Of a stretch of DNA of 64,000 nt, positions 28,834 through 37,301 are shown piece by piece (the first letter of the stretch is position 1; each line of letters begins with the position of its first letter). The notes beneath the pieces were generated by a model. That model saw only the letters and a program-made list of their open reading frames with translations. It was not told the origin of the DNA and made no database searches. The stretch is from Mycolicibacterium cosmeticum (GTDB lineage Bacteria > Actinomycetota > Actinomycetes > Mycobacteriales > Mycobacteriaceae). A program made the position numbers and the translations under genes. The DNA lies in NCBI RefSeq assembly GCF_000613185.1, contig NZ_CCBB010000001.1:124001-188000 (forward strand). Reading direction: 5' to 3'.

Positions 28834-30360
28834 TCACCGGAAACTCAACACCTCGGCACCCCAGGTCACCCGTTGGGCCCGGTCCGGGTCGGCGACCACC
28901 TCGTCCTCGCGGCCGATGATCAGGGTGGCGCGCTCGTCGGGCCGGTACTCCGGCCAGGCCGGATGTTGCGGGCCGGCATCAGGCCCGGCACCCGAGGCAA
29001 ACCGGGTCCACCGTGCCCGCATGCGCTCCGACACCGCAGCACCGGCCGCCAGGCCGCCGAGTTTGAAGGTCGGGTCCTTCGGCCCCATCACCAGATTGCC
29101 CCACACATAAGGCAATTCGGTGGCATGGGCGGCATCCAGCCGCAGCAGCTTGAGCATCGGGGTGGCCCAGTCGAACCGGTACATGTACACCGGCGCGACG
29201 GCGCTGTGCCCTTCGGCGAACCAGATGGACGGCATCCGGAAGCCGACGTCACGAGCCACCCCCAGCGCGGGTTTGCGGCCCCGACCGCGGTAGACGGCGG
29301 TGATCTCCTCCTCGGTGGGGATCTGCACACCGGGCTGTTCGGTGGCGATCGCGGCGAACATGTCGCGCAGCGTGTGCGGGGCGATCGGCATCAACGGCGA
29401 GCGCATCCAACGGAACAGGGCGGCCTCGTGCCGGTTGGTCCCGATGATCAGCGGCACCGGGTGGGTGCGGCCGGCGCGGGCGGCCTGTGCGGGGTAATCC
29501 GGGACCAGGTCGCCGTCGACGATCGGGACGAACGCCAGGGTCCCGGGGAACCGCCGGGGCACGTCGTTGTAGAGCCGCTTCGATGCGGCGATGACCCGTT
29601 CCACGGGGATGTCGCGCAGTCGGTCGGTCTCGCCTGGCCGCACGCCGAGGCGGTCGAGGAACTGCTCGGCGATCCGGCGGGAACGGTCCCGGTCGTAGAC
29701 GGAGGTGACGGGCGCACTCTGCGCGATGGCGCGGTGGAACAACCCGGCGGCAGCGGGACTGGCCATCAACGTGGTGAGGATGCCCGCCCCGGCGGATTCA
29801 CCGAACAACGTGACATTGTCCGGGTCGCCGCCGAACGCGGCGATATTGTCCTGCACCCACTGCAGGGCCGAAAGGACGTCGCGCACACCGATATTGGTGT
29901 CGAATCCGGAGCCGAAGGAAGACAGGTCCAGGAAGCCCAGCGCCCCGAGCCGGTAGTTCATGGTCACCACCACGACATCCCCGCCGACGGCGAGTTCGCG
30001 GCCGCGGTACAGCGGCTGGGCCGACGATCCGAGCGCGTAGGCACCGCCGTGCACCCACACCATGACGGGCTTGGCGCCGCCGGATGTCGACGGCGCCCAC
30101 ACGTTCAGCGTCAGGCAGTCACCGCCCTGCGGCGCGCCCAGGTCCAGCGGGATGTGCGGGTCGGTCTGCTGCGGGCACACCGGTCCGAACCGGGTGGCGT
30201 CGGCCGGTTCGGTCCAGCGTTGCGGCGGCACGGGTGCCCGCCAGCGCAGGTCGCCCACCGGCGGCGCGGCATAGCGGATGCCCAGCCACTGCCGGACGAT
30301 GCCGTCATCGGTTCCGCGGACGGGGCCGTACCCGGTGATGGTGTCGGTATCGGGGATCAC
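28834..30360 (-). CDS. Type B carboxylesterase
   Basis: 508 residues from GTG 30360 behind GGGAGG. The alpha/beta-hydrolase carboxylesterase family is shown by GIRYAAPPVGDLRW, the oxyanion motif VMVWVHGGAYALGS, the nucleophile elbow LFGESAGAG (Ser near 190) and the catalytic His region AAHATELPYVWG near 415. There is no signal peptide, so it is probably cytosolic. Mycobacterial members hydrolyse ester drugs and short acyl esters; the natural substrate is unknown. It is divergent from the DszC-type gene, and 19 bp separate its stop from the desaturase start, so it may be cotranscribed with it. Confidence 0.93.
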   Translation of the reverse strand: MIPDTDTITGYGPVRGTDDGIVRQWLGIRYAAPPVGDLRWRAPVPPQRWTEPADATRFGPVCPQQTDPHIPLDLGAPQGGDCLTLNVWAPSTSGGAKPVMVWVHGGAYALGSSAQPLYRGRELAVGGDVVVVTMNYRLGALGFLDLSSFGSGFDTNIGVRDVLSALQWVQDNIAAFGGDPDNVTLFGESAGAGILTTLMASPAAAGLFHRAIAQSAPVTSVYDRDRSRRIAEQFLDRLGVRPGETDRLRDIPVERVIAASKRLYNDVPRRFPGTLAFVPIVDGDLVPDYPAQAARAGRTHPVPLIIGTNRHEAALFRWMRSPLMPIAPHTLRDMFAAIATEQPGVQIPTEEEITAVYRGRGRKPALGVARDVGFRMPSIWFAEGHSAVAPVYMYRFDWATPMLKLLRLDAAHATELPYVWGNLVMGPKDPTFKLGGLAAGAAVSERMRARWTRFASGAGPDAGPQHPAWPEYRPDERATLIIGREDEVVADPDRAQRVTWGAEVLSFR

Positions 30361-30494
30361 AGCTGCCTCCCATCGGTTCGATGCCCAACCACACCACGGT
30401 AGCGGCGATGGTCCCCCGGTGGCCCGCAGAGAGATTCATTCGCCATGGACGCAACCCTGTCGGAGCCGTCACACGCGCCCTAACCTCGCCGCTC

Positions 30495-31748
30495 ATGGCC
30501 GTAGACATCACCGAGAAGACCTCCGCCGTCCCGCTACTGGAATCCGCCGAGGCCGCACTGGCGGCCGCCGACGCGGTGGCCACCCAGGTCCAGGCGGACA
30601 GCGCCGAACGGGAGCGGTCCGGGGCGTCGCTGCTGCCGCAGTTACGGGCGGTCGCCACGGCCGGTCTGCTCGCCGTGCCGGTGCCCGCCGAGCACGGCGG
30701 TCCCGGCTTCCCGGCCTCGGTCCAGATCGAGGTGCTGCGCAGGCTGTCCCGCGGCGACGCGGCGCTGGGGCAGTTGCTGCTGGCCCATTTCGTGGTGTCG
30801 CAGGCGATTTCGGCGCTGCCGCCCGACGCGCCGCAGGCGGCGCGGATCTACCGCGACATCCTGGCCGGCGCTCAGCTCGGCAACGCCACCGCCGAACGCG
30901 GGACCGCGTCACCGCTGCACCGCAACACCACCGTGCGGCGTCGCGATGACGGCAGATGGGAACTCGACGGCACGAAGTACTACGCGACCGGCGCGCTCGG
31001 CGCGGCGTGGATCGCGGTGGCCGCCGGTATCGCCGGCACCGACGGGGAGACCGCAACGGTGTTCATCCGGCCCGATCAAGACGGCGTGACGCTGAATCTG
31101 CAGAAGTGGTCGGCGTTCGGCCAGCGCGGCACCCTCAGCGGTGAGATCCGATTGGACGGCGTCGTCGTCGACGCCGAACTGGTGATCGAGGAGGGCGCCC
31201 CGCCGCACCCGGTCGACGGCCCGCCGACCGTGCTCGGCGCCTATGACCAGGCGCTGCACGCCGCCATCGACATCGGGATCGCCCGCGCCGCGCTGGAGGA
31301 CGGCGCGGAGTTCGTGCGCACCAGGTCCCGGCCGTGGAAGGAGGCGCTGGACGCGGGTTTCGAGCGGGCCGACCGAGAACCGCACATCGTGCGCCGGTTC
31401 GGTGAGTTGACCGCACGGTTGTACGCGCTGGAGGCCCTGCTGGCCGCCGGTGCCGCCCTGGTCGATGTGGGCCAGGCGCAACAGGAGCTGTCCCGGGACA
31501 CCGCGGCCGCGGCGTCGCTCAAGGTCGCCGCGGCCAAGGCCCTGGCGCAGGAGTTCGCCGTCGAGATCGCCGGCGGCATCTTCGAGCTCACCGGCACCTC
31601 GGGCACCGACGGCGCCGCCAACCTGGACCGGCATTGGCGCAACGTACGCACCCATTCCCTGCACGACCCGGCCCGGTGGAAGTACGTGCACCTGGGCAAC
31701 CACACCCTGCACGGCACCCGGCCACCGCGGCTGGGCCTCGCGCTCTGA
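30495..31748 (+). CDS. Acyl-CoA-dehydrogenase-fold flavoprotein, SfnB/DszC type
   Basis: 417 residues from ATG 30495 (TAACCT lies 8 bases before it). It has an acyl-CoA dehydrogenase fold with N-terminal helical domain, mid beta domain (TKYYATGALGAAWIAVAAGI) and C-terminal helices. The ending NVRTHSLHDPARWKYVHLGN is characteristic of the SfnB/DszC branch, FMN-dependent monooxygenases acting on sulfones or aromatic sulfur compounds. There is no partner flavin reductase next to it, so the exact role is unclear. The following genes encode small drug-resistance pumps. It could alternatively oxidise a thioester or another heterocycle. Confidence 0.85.
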   Translation: MAVDITEKTSAVPLLESAEAALAAADAVATQVQADSAERERSGASLLPQLRAVATAGLLAVPVPAEHGGPGFPASVQIEVLRRLSRGDAALGQLLLAHFVVSQAISALPPDAPQAARIYRDILAGAQLGNATAERGTASPLHRNTTVRRRDDGRWELDGTKYYATGALGAAWIAVAAGIAGTDGETATVFIRPDQDGVTLNLQKWSAFGQRGTLSGEIRLDGVVVDAELVIEEGAPPHPVDGPPTVLGAYDQALHAAIDIGIARAALEDGAEFVRTRSRPWKEALDAGFERADREPHIVRRFGELTARLYALEALLAAGAALVDVGQAQQELSRDTAAAASLKVAAAKALAQEFAVEIAGGIFELTGTSGTDGAANLDRHWRNVRTHSLHDPARWKYVHLGNHTLHGTRPPRLGLAL

Positions 31749-31777
31749 GCGTCGGCGCGGCCCGCTACGTTGTCGAC

Positions 31778-32110
31778 GTGCGGAAGTGGCTACTGCTGGG
31801 CGGCGCGATAGCGGTCGAGGTTGCGGCGACGTTGTCGTTGCGGGCATCCCAGGAGCACGCCGCCTGGCTCGTGGTGGTGGTCGCCGGGTACACCGGGGCG
31901 TTCGCGTTGATGGCCGCCGTGCTGCGCACGGGCATGCCCGTGGGGGTGGCGTACGGCATCTGGGGTGCGGTGGGCACCGCGGTGACCGCCACCGTCGCCG
32001 CGGTGCTCTTCGGTGAGCCGTTCACCTGGCCCGTCGTGCTCGGGATCGGGCTCATCATCGCCGGCGTGCTGCTCGTCGAATTCGGTTCACATGCCGGGTC
32101 TTCCACATGA
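31778..32110 (+). CDS. Small multidrug resistance (SMR) transporter subunit 1
   Basis: 110 residues, four transmembrane helices. The family glutamate sits in helix 1 (GAIAVEVAATLSLRAS) and the helix 3 motif is MPVGVAYGIWGAVGTA. The GTG start at 31778 follows TACGTT by six bases, so it is probably leaderless. The stop overlaps the next gene's ATG (ATGA). Two different adjacent SMR genes usually encode a heterodimeric pump or metabolite exporter of fixed topology. The substrate, a cationic drug, guanidinium or polyamine, is not predictable from sequence. Confidence 0.92.
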   Translation: MRKWLLLGGAIAVEVAATLSLRASQEHAAWLVVVVAGYTGAFALMAAVLRTGMPVGVAYGIWGAVGTAVTATVAAVLFGEPFTWPVVLGIGLIIAGVLLVEFGSHAGSST

Positions 32111-32433
32111 TGTGGTGGGCGCTGGCCGGCGCCATCGGGGTCGAGGTGCTGGCCACCCTCGCGCTGCGCGCCTCCGACGGATTCCGGCGCAAGGCGTGGC
32201 TGGTGCCGGTGGCCGCCGGTTACATCCTGTCGTTCACCCTGCTGTGGCTGACGCTGTCCCTGGGCATGCCGGTGGGTATCGCCTACGGCGTGTGGACGGC
32301 GTGCGGGGTGGCACTGGTGGCGGTGGTGGCCCGGGCGGTCTTCGGTGATCCGTTGACGTGGCGGATGATGCTGGGCATCGGGCTCATCATGGCGGGGGTG
32401 CTGACGATCGAGCTGGGTGCCGCCCCGCACTGA
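32107..32433 (+). CDS. Small multidrug resistance (SMR) transporter subunit 2
   Basis: 108 residues, four helices, with the helix 1 glutamate in GAIGVEVLATLALRAS and MPVGIAYGVWTACGVA in helix 3. It is about half identical by eye to subunit 1, so the pair arose by duplication. The four-base ATGA overlap means coupled translation, as expected for a heteromeric pair with opposite membrane orientation. Its 3' end overlaps the end of the converging MFS gene by 47 bp. Confidence 0.92.
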   Translation: MMWWALAGAIGVEVLATLALRASDGFRRKAWLVPVAAGYILSFTLLWLTLSLGMPVGIAYGVWTACGVALVAVVARAVFGDPLTWRMMLGIGLIMAGVLTIELGAAPH

Positions 32434-33580
32434 GCACGCCGGCGGTGAGGGCGGCGACCAACCCGGCCGCCGGCACCAACAGCAGACCCGCCCGCAAACC
32501 GGCGGCATCGGAGATCAGCCCGACCACCGGCGGCGCGGTGACGAACCCGATCCGCATCAGCCATGCCACCACCGTCAGCCCGGTGCCGGGCCGCAGCCCG
32601 GGCAGCCGATCGGCGGCGTGCATGGCCGCCGGCACCGCGGTGGCCATCCCGAGGCCGGCGGCGGCGAACCCGGCGATGCCCGAGGCGACGGACGGGTAGG
32701 CCAGCGCCGCGCCCATCCCGACGGACACGATCACGCCGCCGCCGCGCACCACGGCCCGTTCGCCGAATCGGTCCACCAGGCGGTCACCAGCCAGCCTGCC
32801 GACGAACAGCGCGCCGGCCAGCGCGATATAGCCGGTCACCGCGATCGCGCCGGTGGCTCCGAGGCTGCGCAGATACAGTGCCGCCCAAGAACTTCCCGCG
32901 TCCTCGACCACCGCCCCGGCGATGATCATCGCCACCAGGGCTGCCAGGACGGCGTACACCGCGACGCCGGCCCGGGCACCACCGGCGGCGCGGGCCGCGG
33001 CATGGTCGTCGTGCTCGGCACCCGGCAGCAGGAACGGCCACGCGATCAGCGCCACCGCCGCGAACAGCACGGCCGACAGCCCCAGATGCAGACTCCGGCT
33101 CATCCCGACGGCCAGCGATCCCGCGCCGAGCAACCCACCGAGCACCGCGCCGGCCGCCCACACCGCGTGCAGTGAGTTGATGATCGACCGGCCGTAGCGG
33201 CGCTGCACCCGCAGCCCGTGCGCGTTCTGCCCCACATCGGCCATCGCGTCACAACAACCGCCGGCGAAGAGCACCACCGACACCAGGATGGCGCTGTGCG
33301 CCGGTCCGACCAGGCCCACCAGGATCGCCAGCGCCGCCGAGGCCAGCACCGCCACCCGGGCCGAGCCGAGCCGGCGGATCGCCGCCCCGGCGGCCAGCCC
33401 GGCCACCAGCGCACCGGCCGGGAATGCCGCCACCATCACGCCGTAGGCCGAATTGCTCAGCGCCAGATCGGCCTTGATCTCCGGGAAGCGTGGCAACAGG
33501 TTGGCGAAGGTGGCGCCGTTGACCAGGAACAGGGCGGCCACCGCGACCCTGGCGCGCTGAACCTGCCGTGCCGACCCCAC
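32387..33580 (-). CDS. Major facilitator superfamily transporter
   Basis: 397 residues with about 12 predicted helices. The N-terminal half begins VAALFLVNGATFANLLPRFP, and a cytosolic loop motif GAAIRRLGSARVAV follows helix 2. It resembles the bacterial MFS group with FucP/YbjJ-like sugar or drug exporters. The start GTG 33580 has no strong ribosome site; TATCGT eight bases upstream suggests a leaderless mRNA. It is convergent with the SMR pair and divergent from malQ. Function as a drug or metabolite exporter is inferred only. Confidence 0.88.
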   Translation of the reverse strand: MGSARQVQRARVAVAALFLVNGATFANLLPRFPEIKADLALSNSAYGVMVAAFPAGALVAGLAAGAAIRRLGSARVAVLASAALAILVGLVGPAHSAILVSVVLFAGGCCDAMADVGQNAHGLRVQRRYGRSIINSLHAVWAAGAVLGGLLGAGSLAVGMSRSLHLGLSAVLFAAVALIAWPFLLPGAEHDDHAAARAAGGARAGVAVYAVLAALVAMIIAGAVVEDAGSSWAALYLRSLGATGAIAVTGYIALAGALFVGRLAGDRLVDRFGERAVVRGGGVIVSVGMGAALAYPSVASGIAGFAAAGLGMATAVPAAMHAADRLPGLRPGTGLTVVAWLMRIGFVTAPPVVGLISDAAGLRAGLLLVPAAGLVAALTAGVLSAGRHPARSSAPPP

Positions 33581-33620
33581 GGACGCCGACGATACTGGGC
33601 TGCCGTCGCGCCGACGTCCG

Positions 33621-33649
33621 GGGCTTGCGGGGGCTTGCGGGGCTTGCGG
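33621..33649. repeat. Short tandem repeat GGGCTTGCGG
   Basis: Two exact decamers GGGCTTGCGG (33621-33640) are followed by a third missing one G (33641-33649), in the divergent MFS/malQ intergenic region. It is likely slippage-prone DNA. Confidence 0.7.
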
Positions 33650-33696
33650 TCATGCGGGCCGCGCCGCCGGGGCCGGCTTCCGGCAAGATTGCGGAC

Positions 33697-35814
33697 ATGA
33701 CTGAGCTTGCCGACCTGGCAGCGCGCTACAAGGTGTCGACGGAATTCCAGGACTGGACCGGACGGCGGGTGCCGGTGCCCGAGGCGACGCTGGTGTCGGT
33801 GCTGGGCGCCCTCGGCGTGCCGGCCGCCACGCAGGACGAGCGCCGGGCCGCGCTGGCAGCCCACGAACGCGAGTACTGGGAGCGGCCACTGCCGCCGACG
33901 GTGGTCGCACGGGCCGGCAGCGCGGCGTCGTTCTGGGTGCACGTCACGCACGGCGACCCGGTCGGGTTGTGGCTGCGCCTGGAGGACGGTTCGGTACGCA
34001 CCGGTCTGCGCCAACTCGAGAACAACCGGCCGCCATACGATCTGGACGGCCGGCTGGTCGGCGAGGCGACATTCGAGGTGCCCGCCGACCTGCCGCCCGG
34101 ATATCACCGGTTGCACGCCCAAGCCGGCGGCACCGACAGCAGCACCCTGCTCATCGTCTCCCCCGCCACGCTCAGCCCGCCGCCGGGACGGCACTGGGGT
34201 CTGGCCACCCAGCTCTACAGCGTCACGTCGGAACATTCCTGGGGCATCGGCGATCTGACCGATCTCACCGATCTCGCGGTGTGGTCGGCGGCCCGGCACG
34301 GCGCCGGGTTCGTCCTGGTGAACCCGTTGCACGCGGCCGCACCGGTGGCGCCGATGGAGCCCTCGCCGTATCTGCCCACCTCGCGGCGCTTCGTCAATCC
34401 CATCTACCTGCGCATCGAGGCGATCCCGGAGTACGCGTTCCTACGCAAGCGGGCACCGCTGGGCAAGGCACGCGCGGAACTGGCCGCCAGAGCCCACCGG
34501 AAGAAGCGCATCGACCGGGACGCGGTGTGGAAGACCAAACGTGCTGCGCTCCAACAGGTTTACCGGGTCAAGCGGTCAGCGGGGCGCGAACTGACGTATG
34601 CGGCCTATCTCGCCAGGGAGGGCCGCAGCCTCGACGATTTCGCCACCTGGTGCGTGCTGGCGCAGGAGTACGGCCCCGACTGGCACCACTGGCCGGCACC
34701 GCTGCAGCACCCCGGCAACGCGGCCGTTGCCGAGTTCGCCGCCGCGCACGCCGCCGATATCGATTTCCACCGCTGGCTGCAATGGCTGCTCGACGAGCAG
34801 CTGACCGGCGCGCAGGCCACCGCCGAGCAAGCCGGGATGGCGCTGGGCATCATGCACGACCTGGCCGTCGGCGTCGATCCCAACGGTGCCGACGCCTGGG
34901 CGTTGCAGGATGTGCTGGCCCTCGGTGTCAGCGCCGGCGCGCCGCCGGACGAGTTCAACCAGCTGGGCCAGGACTGGTCGCAGCCGCCGTGGCGGCCCGA
35001 CCAGCTGGAGCGGGCGGGTTATGCACCGTTCCGGGCCCTGGTGCACGCCGTGCTGCGGCACGCCGGCGGCGTGCGCATCGACCACATCATCGGGCTGTTC
35101 CGGTTGTGGTGGATCCCGGAGGGGGCCGCCCCGACCGAGGGCACCTATGTCCGCTACGACCACGAGGCGATGATCGGCATCGTGGCGCTGGAGGCCCAGC
35201 GGGCCGGCGCGGTGGTGGTCGGTGAGGATTTGGGCACGGTGGAACCGTGGGTGCGCGACTATCTCCGCGAGCGCGGGCTGTTCGGGACCTCGATCCTGTG
35301 GTTCGAACTGGACCGCGAAGACGCCCACCACCCGCCGTTGCCCGCCGAACGCTGGCGGGAGTACTGCCTGGCCTCGGTGACCACCCACGACCTACCGCCG
35401 ACGGCCGGCTACCTGGCCGGCGAGCACGTCCGGCTGCGTGCCGAGCTGGGGCTGCTGACCCGGCCCGTGGACGAGGAACTGGCCGACGACCGCGCCGAGC
35501 AGGCCGCCTGGCTCGCCGAGCTGCAGCGGCTGGGGCTGGTCGGTGCCGATGCCGACACCGAGGAGATCATCCGCGGGCTCTATGCCTATCTCGGCCGCAC
35601 ACCCTCACGGCTGCTGGCGCTGGCGCTGCCGGACGCCGTCGGAGATCTGCGCACCCAGAATCAGCCCGGTACGACCGACGAGTATCCCAACTGGCGCGTC
35701 CCGCTGACCGGCCCCGACGGTCGGCGCCTGCTGCTGGAGGACGTGTTCACCGATCCCCGCGCCGCCGCGCTGGCGGATGTAATGAATGCGCAGGTGCGGG
35801 CGATGAACCCGTGA
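33697..35814 (+). CDS. malQ: 4-alpha-glucanotransferase (amylomaltase)
   Basis: 705 residues from ATG 33697; M. tuberculosis MalQ (Rv1781c) has 724. This GH77 enzyme transfers maltodextrin segments between glucans in glycogen metabolism. The catalytic Asp nucleophile is in VRIDHIIGLFR, the acid/base Glu in VVVGEDLGTVEP, and the third Asp in TTHDLPPTAGYLAG. An N-terminal domain of about 150 residues precedes the barrel, as in actinobacterial forms. There is no clear ribosome site; CAAGAT seven bases upstream may indicate a leaderless transcript. The gene stands alone, divergent from the MFS gene. Confidence 0.95.
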   Translation: MTELADLAARYKVSTEFQDWTGRRVPVPEATLVSVLGALGVPAATQDERRAALAAHEREYWERPLPPTVVARAGSAASFWVHVTHGDPVGLWLRLEDGSVRTGLRQLENNRPPYDLDGRLVGEATFEVPADLPPGYHRLHAQAGGTDSSTLLIVSPATLSPPPGRHWGLATQLYSVTSEHSWGIGDLTDLTDLAVWSAARHGAGFVLVNPLHAAAPVAPMEPSPYLPTSRRFVNPIYLRIEAIPEYAFLRKRAPLGKARAELAARAHRKKRIDRDAVWKTKRAALQQVYRVKRSAGRELTYAAYLAREGRSLDDFATWCVLAQEYGPDWHHWPAPLQHPGNAAVAEFAAAHAADIDFHRWLQWLLDEQLTGAQATAEQAGMALGIMHDLAVGVDPNGADAWALQDVLALGVSAGAPPDEFNQLGQDWSQPPWRPDQLERAGYAPFRALVHAVLRHAGGVRIDHIIGLFRLWWIPEGAAPTEGTYVRYDHEAMIGIVALEAQRAGAVVVGEDLGTVEPWVRDYLRERGLFGTSILWFELDREDAHHPPLPAERWREYCLASVTTHDLPPTAGYLAGEHVRLRAELGLLTRPVDEELADDRAEQAAWLAELQRLGLVGADADTEEIIRGLYAYLGRTPSRLLALALPDAVGDLRTQNQPGTTDEYPNWRVPLTGPDGRRLLLEDVFTDPRAAALADVMNAQVRAMNP

Positions 35815-35879
35815 CTGGAGTTTCTCAGGGTGTGTATCTGCGATATCTTCGCAGCGCACCGCGATAACCCGGAGGTCAC

Positions 35880-36323
35880 GTGAAGAAGTTTGTTGTGCTC
35901 GGCATCGGTGGGTTCGCCGTGCTTGCTTCAGGGGGCTCCGCGGCCCTGGTCAGCGCCGGTATCGCGAGTTCGGATCCGGCCGGCGGGGCCAACCCGTACA
36001 GCGTGCTCGGCGAGCCGTACGGCAAGGCGGTGGCCATCCTGCGCAGCCAGGGTGTGCGGTCCAGCTTCGGCGGCTCGGTGGGCAGCGACCTGCCCCAGGC
36101 ACAGTGCATCGTGAGCGGCCAGAAGGCCACCTCCGCCGGGAAGATGATCCTCAACCTGGACTGCACCAAGAAGGCGTACGACGACGCCCAGGCCAGCACC
36201 CCGTCCTCCGGCGGCGGCGTCGCCGCCGTGCCCGGCGGCCCGACCGTCGGCTCCAACGGCGTCACCACGGTCACCCCGACCCCGGTCGGCCCGCAGCCCG
36301 GAATGACGATTCCGGGGGCCTGA
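35880..36323 (+). CDS. Small secreted mycobacterial protein
   Basis: 147 residues from GTG 35880, with CCGGAGG 6 bases upstream. A signal peptide of about 30 residues (KKFVVLGIGGFAVLASGG, cleavage near GIASSDPAG) is followed by a compact domain (NPYSVLGEPYGKAVAILRSQ) with two cysteines (AQCIVSG and LDCTKK). These probably form a disulfide. The C-terminal 45 residues are Gly/Pro/Thr-rich and disordered. I recognise it only as a mycobacterial-type exported protein; the domain has a faint resemblance to PASTA-like repeats. The next gene starts 8 bp later. Confidence 0.85.
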   Translation: MKKFVVLGIGGFAVLASGGSAALVSAGIASSDPAGGANPYSVLGEPYGKAVAILRSQGVRSSFGGSVGSDLPQAQCIVSGQKATSAGKMILNLDCTKKAYDDAQASTPSSGGGVAAVPGGPTVGSNGVTTVTPTPVGPQPGMTIPGA

Positions 36324-36331
36324 GCCTGACG

Positions 36332-36910
36332 GTGGGCCTCGATCCGGCGGACCGGTTGGCGCTGTCCGACCTGGTCCACCTGTACGCCGCCGGTGTCGAC
36401 GATCGCCGGTTCGACGATGTCGTCGAATTGTTCACCGACACAGCCGAATTCCGGCTTCCGTCACCTCCGCACCAGTTGACGCCCGCGCGGACCGAACATG
36501 GCCATTCGGGTGTTCGCACTGCCATGACCGCCCTCGCCGCGGTCGACCGCACCGAGCACGCCATCGTCGGTGAGGTCTATGCGCCCGGCCCGCAACCCGG
36601 ATACGCGCTGGGCCGGATCACCTGTATTGCCCATCATTGGAGCCACCGCGGCGCCGAGATCGACGATGTGGTGTGGCACCTGCGCTACGACGACGAATAC
36701 CTGCGCACCCCGGCGGGTTGGCGCATCCACGGCCGGGCGCTCACCATCAACGCGCTCGAGACCCGCCAGGCCCGCCGGCTCCGCGCCCATCGCGCTCATG
36801 CAGGGCCTGAATCAACCAATCCAACAGCGGCTGTTGACCTTTCAGAATCTTCGACCGCGCCGACGGCACGTCGAACCAGCCGACCCGGTCCAGCTCCGGA
36901 TACTCGGTGA
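36332..36910 (+). CDS. SnoaL/NTF2-like protein with antisense-encoded tail
   Basis: 192 residues from GTG 36332. The first 140 residues form a SnoaL-like fold (LALSDLVHLYAAGVDDRRFD; VELFTDTAEFRL; WHLRYDDEYLRTPAGWRIHG), of the kind found in hydroxylating dioxygenase small subunits and ketosteroid isomerases. The last 55 residues (from about LETRQARRLR) are low-complexity. They are encoded opposite the C-terminus of the converging NUDIX gene (164-bp overlap), so the natural stop was probably lost or the tail is non-functional. The role is unknown. Confidence 0.75.
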   Translation: MGLDPADRLALSDLVHLYAAGVDDRRFDDVVELFTDTAEFRLPSPPHQLTPARTEHGHSGVRTAMTALAAVDRTEHAIVGEVYAPGPQPGYALGRITCIAHHWSHRGAEIDDVVWHLRYDDEYLRTPAGWRIHGRALTINALETRQARRLRAHRAHAGPESTNPTAAVDLSESSTAPTARRTSRPGPAPDTR

Positions 36911-37256
36911 ACTTCCCGGAACCGCGCGGCCATTCCAGCAGGAAGGTGTTGCTGACCGCCGCGGCGACGTCGAGGTCACCTTCGACGGCGTAAGCGGCGA
37001 CGATCTTGCCGCCGGGTTGTTTCAGCGGCGGGAAGGCGATATGCGGCCCGTCGGGCAGCAGGACGCCGGTCTCTTCGGCGAACTCGCGGCGCGCCGCGGC
37101 CCACGGTTGCTCGCCCTCGACGTACTCCCCTTTCGGGATGGACCACGCCCCGTCGTCCTTGCGAGCCCAGAACGGTCCACCGGGATGCCCCAGCAGCACC
37201 TCGAGGACACCGCGGGTGGTGCGGTACAGCAGCAGACCGGCGCTCTGGCGAGGCAT
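36747..37256 (-). CDS. NUDIX hydrolase
   Basis: 169 residues from ATG 37256. The NUDIX box is complete: G43-x5-E-x7-REFAEETGV (starting GEYVEGEQ). The fold is clear from SAGLLLYRTTRGVLEVLLGH to ELDRVGWFDVPSARSKILKG. It resembles small DNA/RNA-nucleotide or diadenosine-polyphosphate pyrophosphatases with the PGGPFW active-site lead, but the substrate is undetermined. TACAGT lies six bases before the ATG, so the mRNA is probably leaderless. It shares a 45-bp divergent promoter region with the GDSL hydrolase gene. Confidence 0.92.
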   Translation of the reverse strand: MPRQSAGLLLYRTTRGVLEVLLGHPGGPFWARKDDGAWSIPKGEYVEGEQPWAAARREFAEETGVLLPDGPHIAFPPLKQPGGKIVAAYAVEGDLDVAAAVSNTFLLEWPRGSGKFTEYPELDRVGWFDVPSARSKILKGQQPLLDWLIQALHERDGRGAGGPGGSRAR

Positions 37257-37262
37257 CGCCCC

Positions 37263-37294
37263 ACTGTAGGCACCGCCCGGGCGGCCACTACAGT
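37263..37294. promoter_or_regulatory. Divergent pair of TACAGT -10 elements
   Basis: Minus-strand TACAGT (37263-37268) ends six bases before the NUDIX ATG, and plus-strand TACAGT (37289-37294) ends seven bases before the GDSL GTG. The spacing predicts leaderless transcripts in both directions. Confidence 0.55.
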
Positions 37295-37301
37295 CACCAC
37301 C

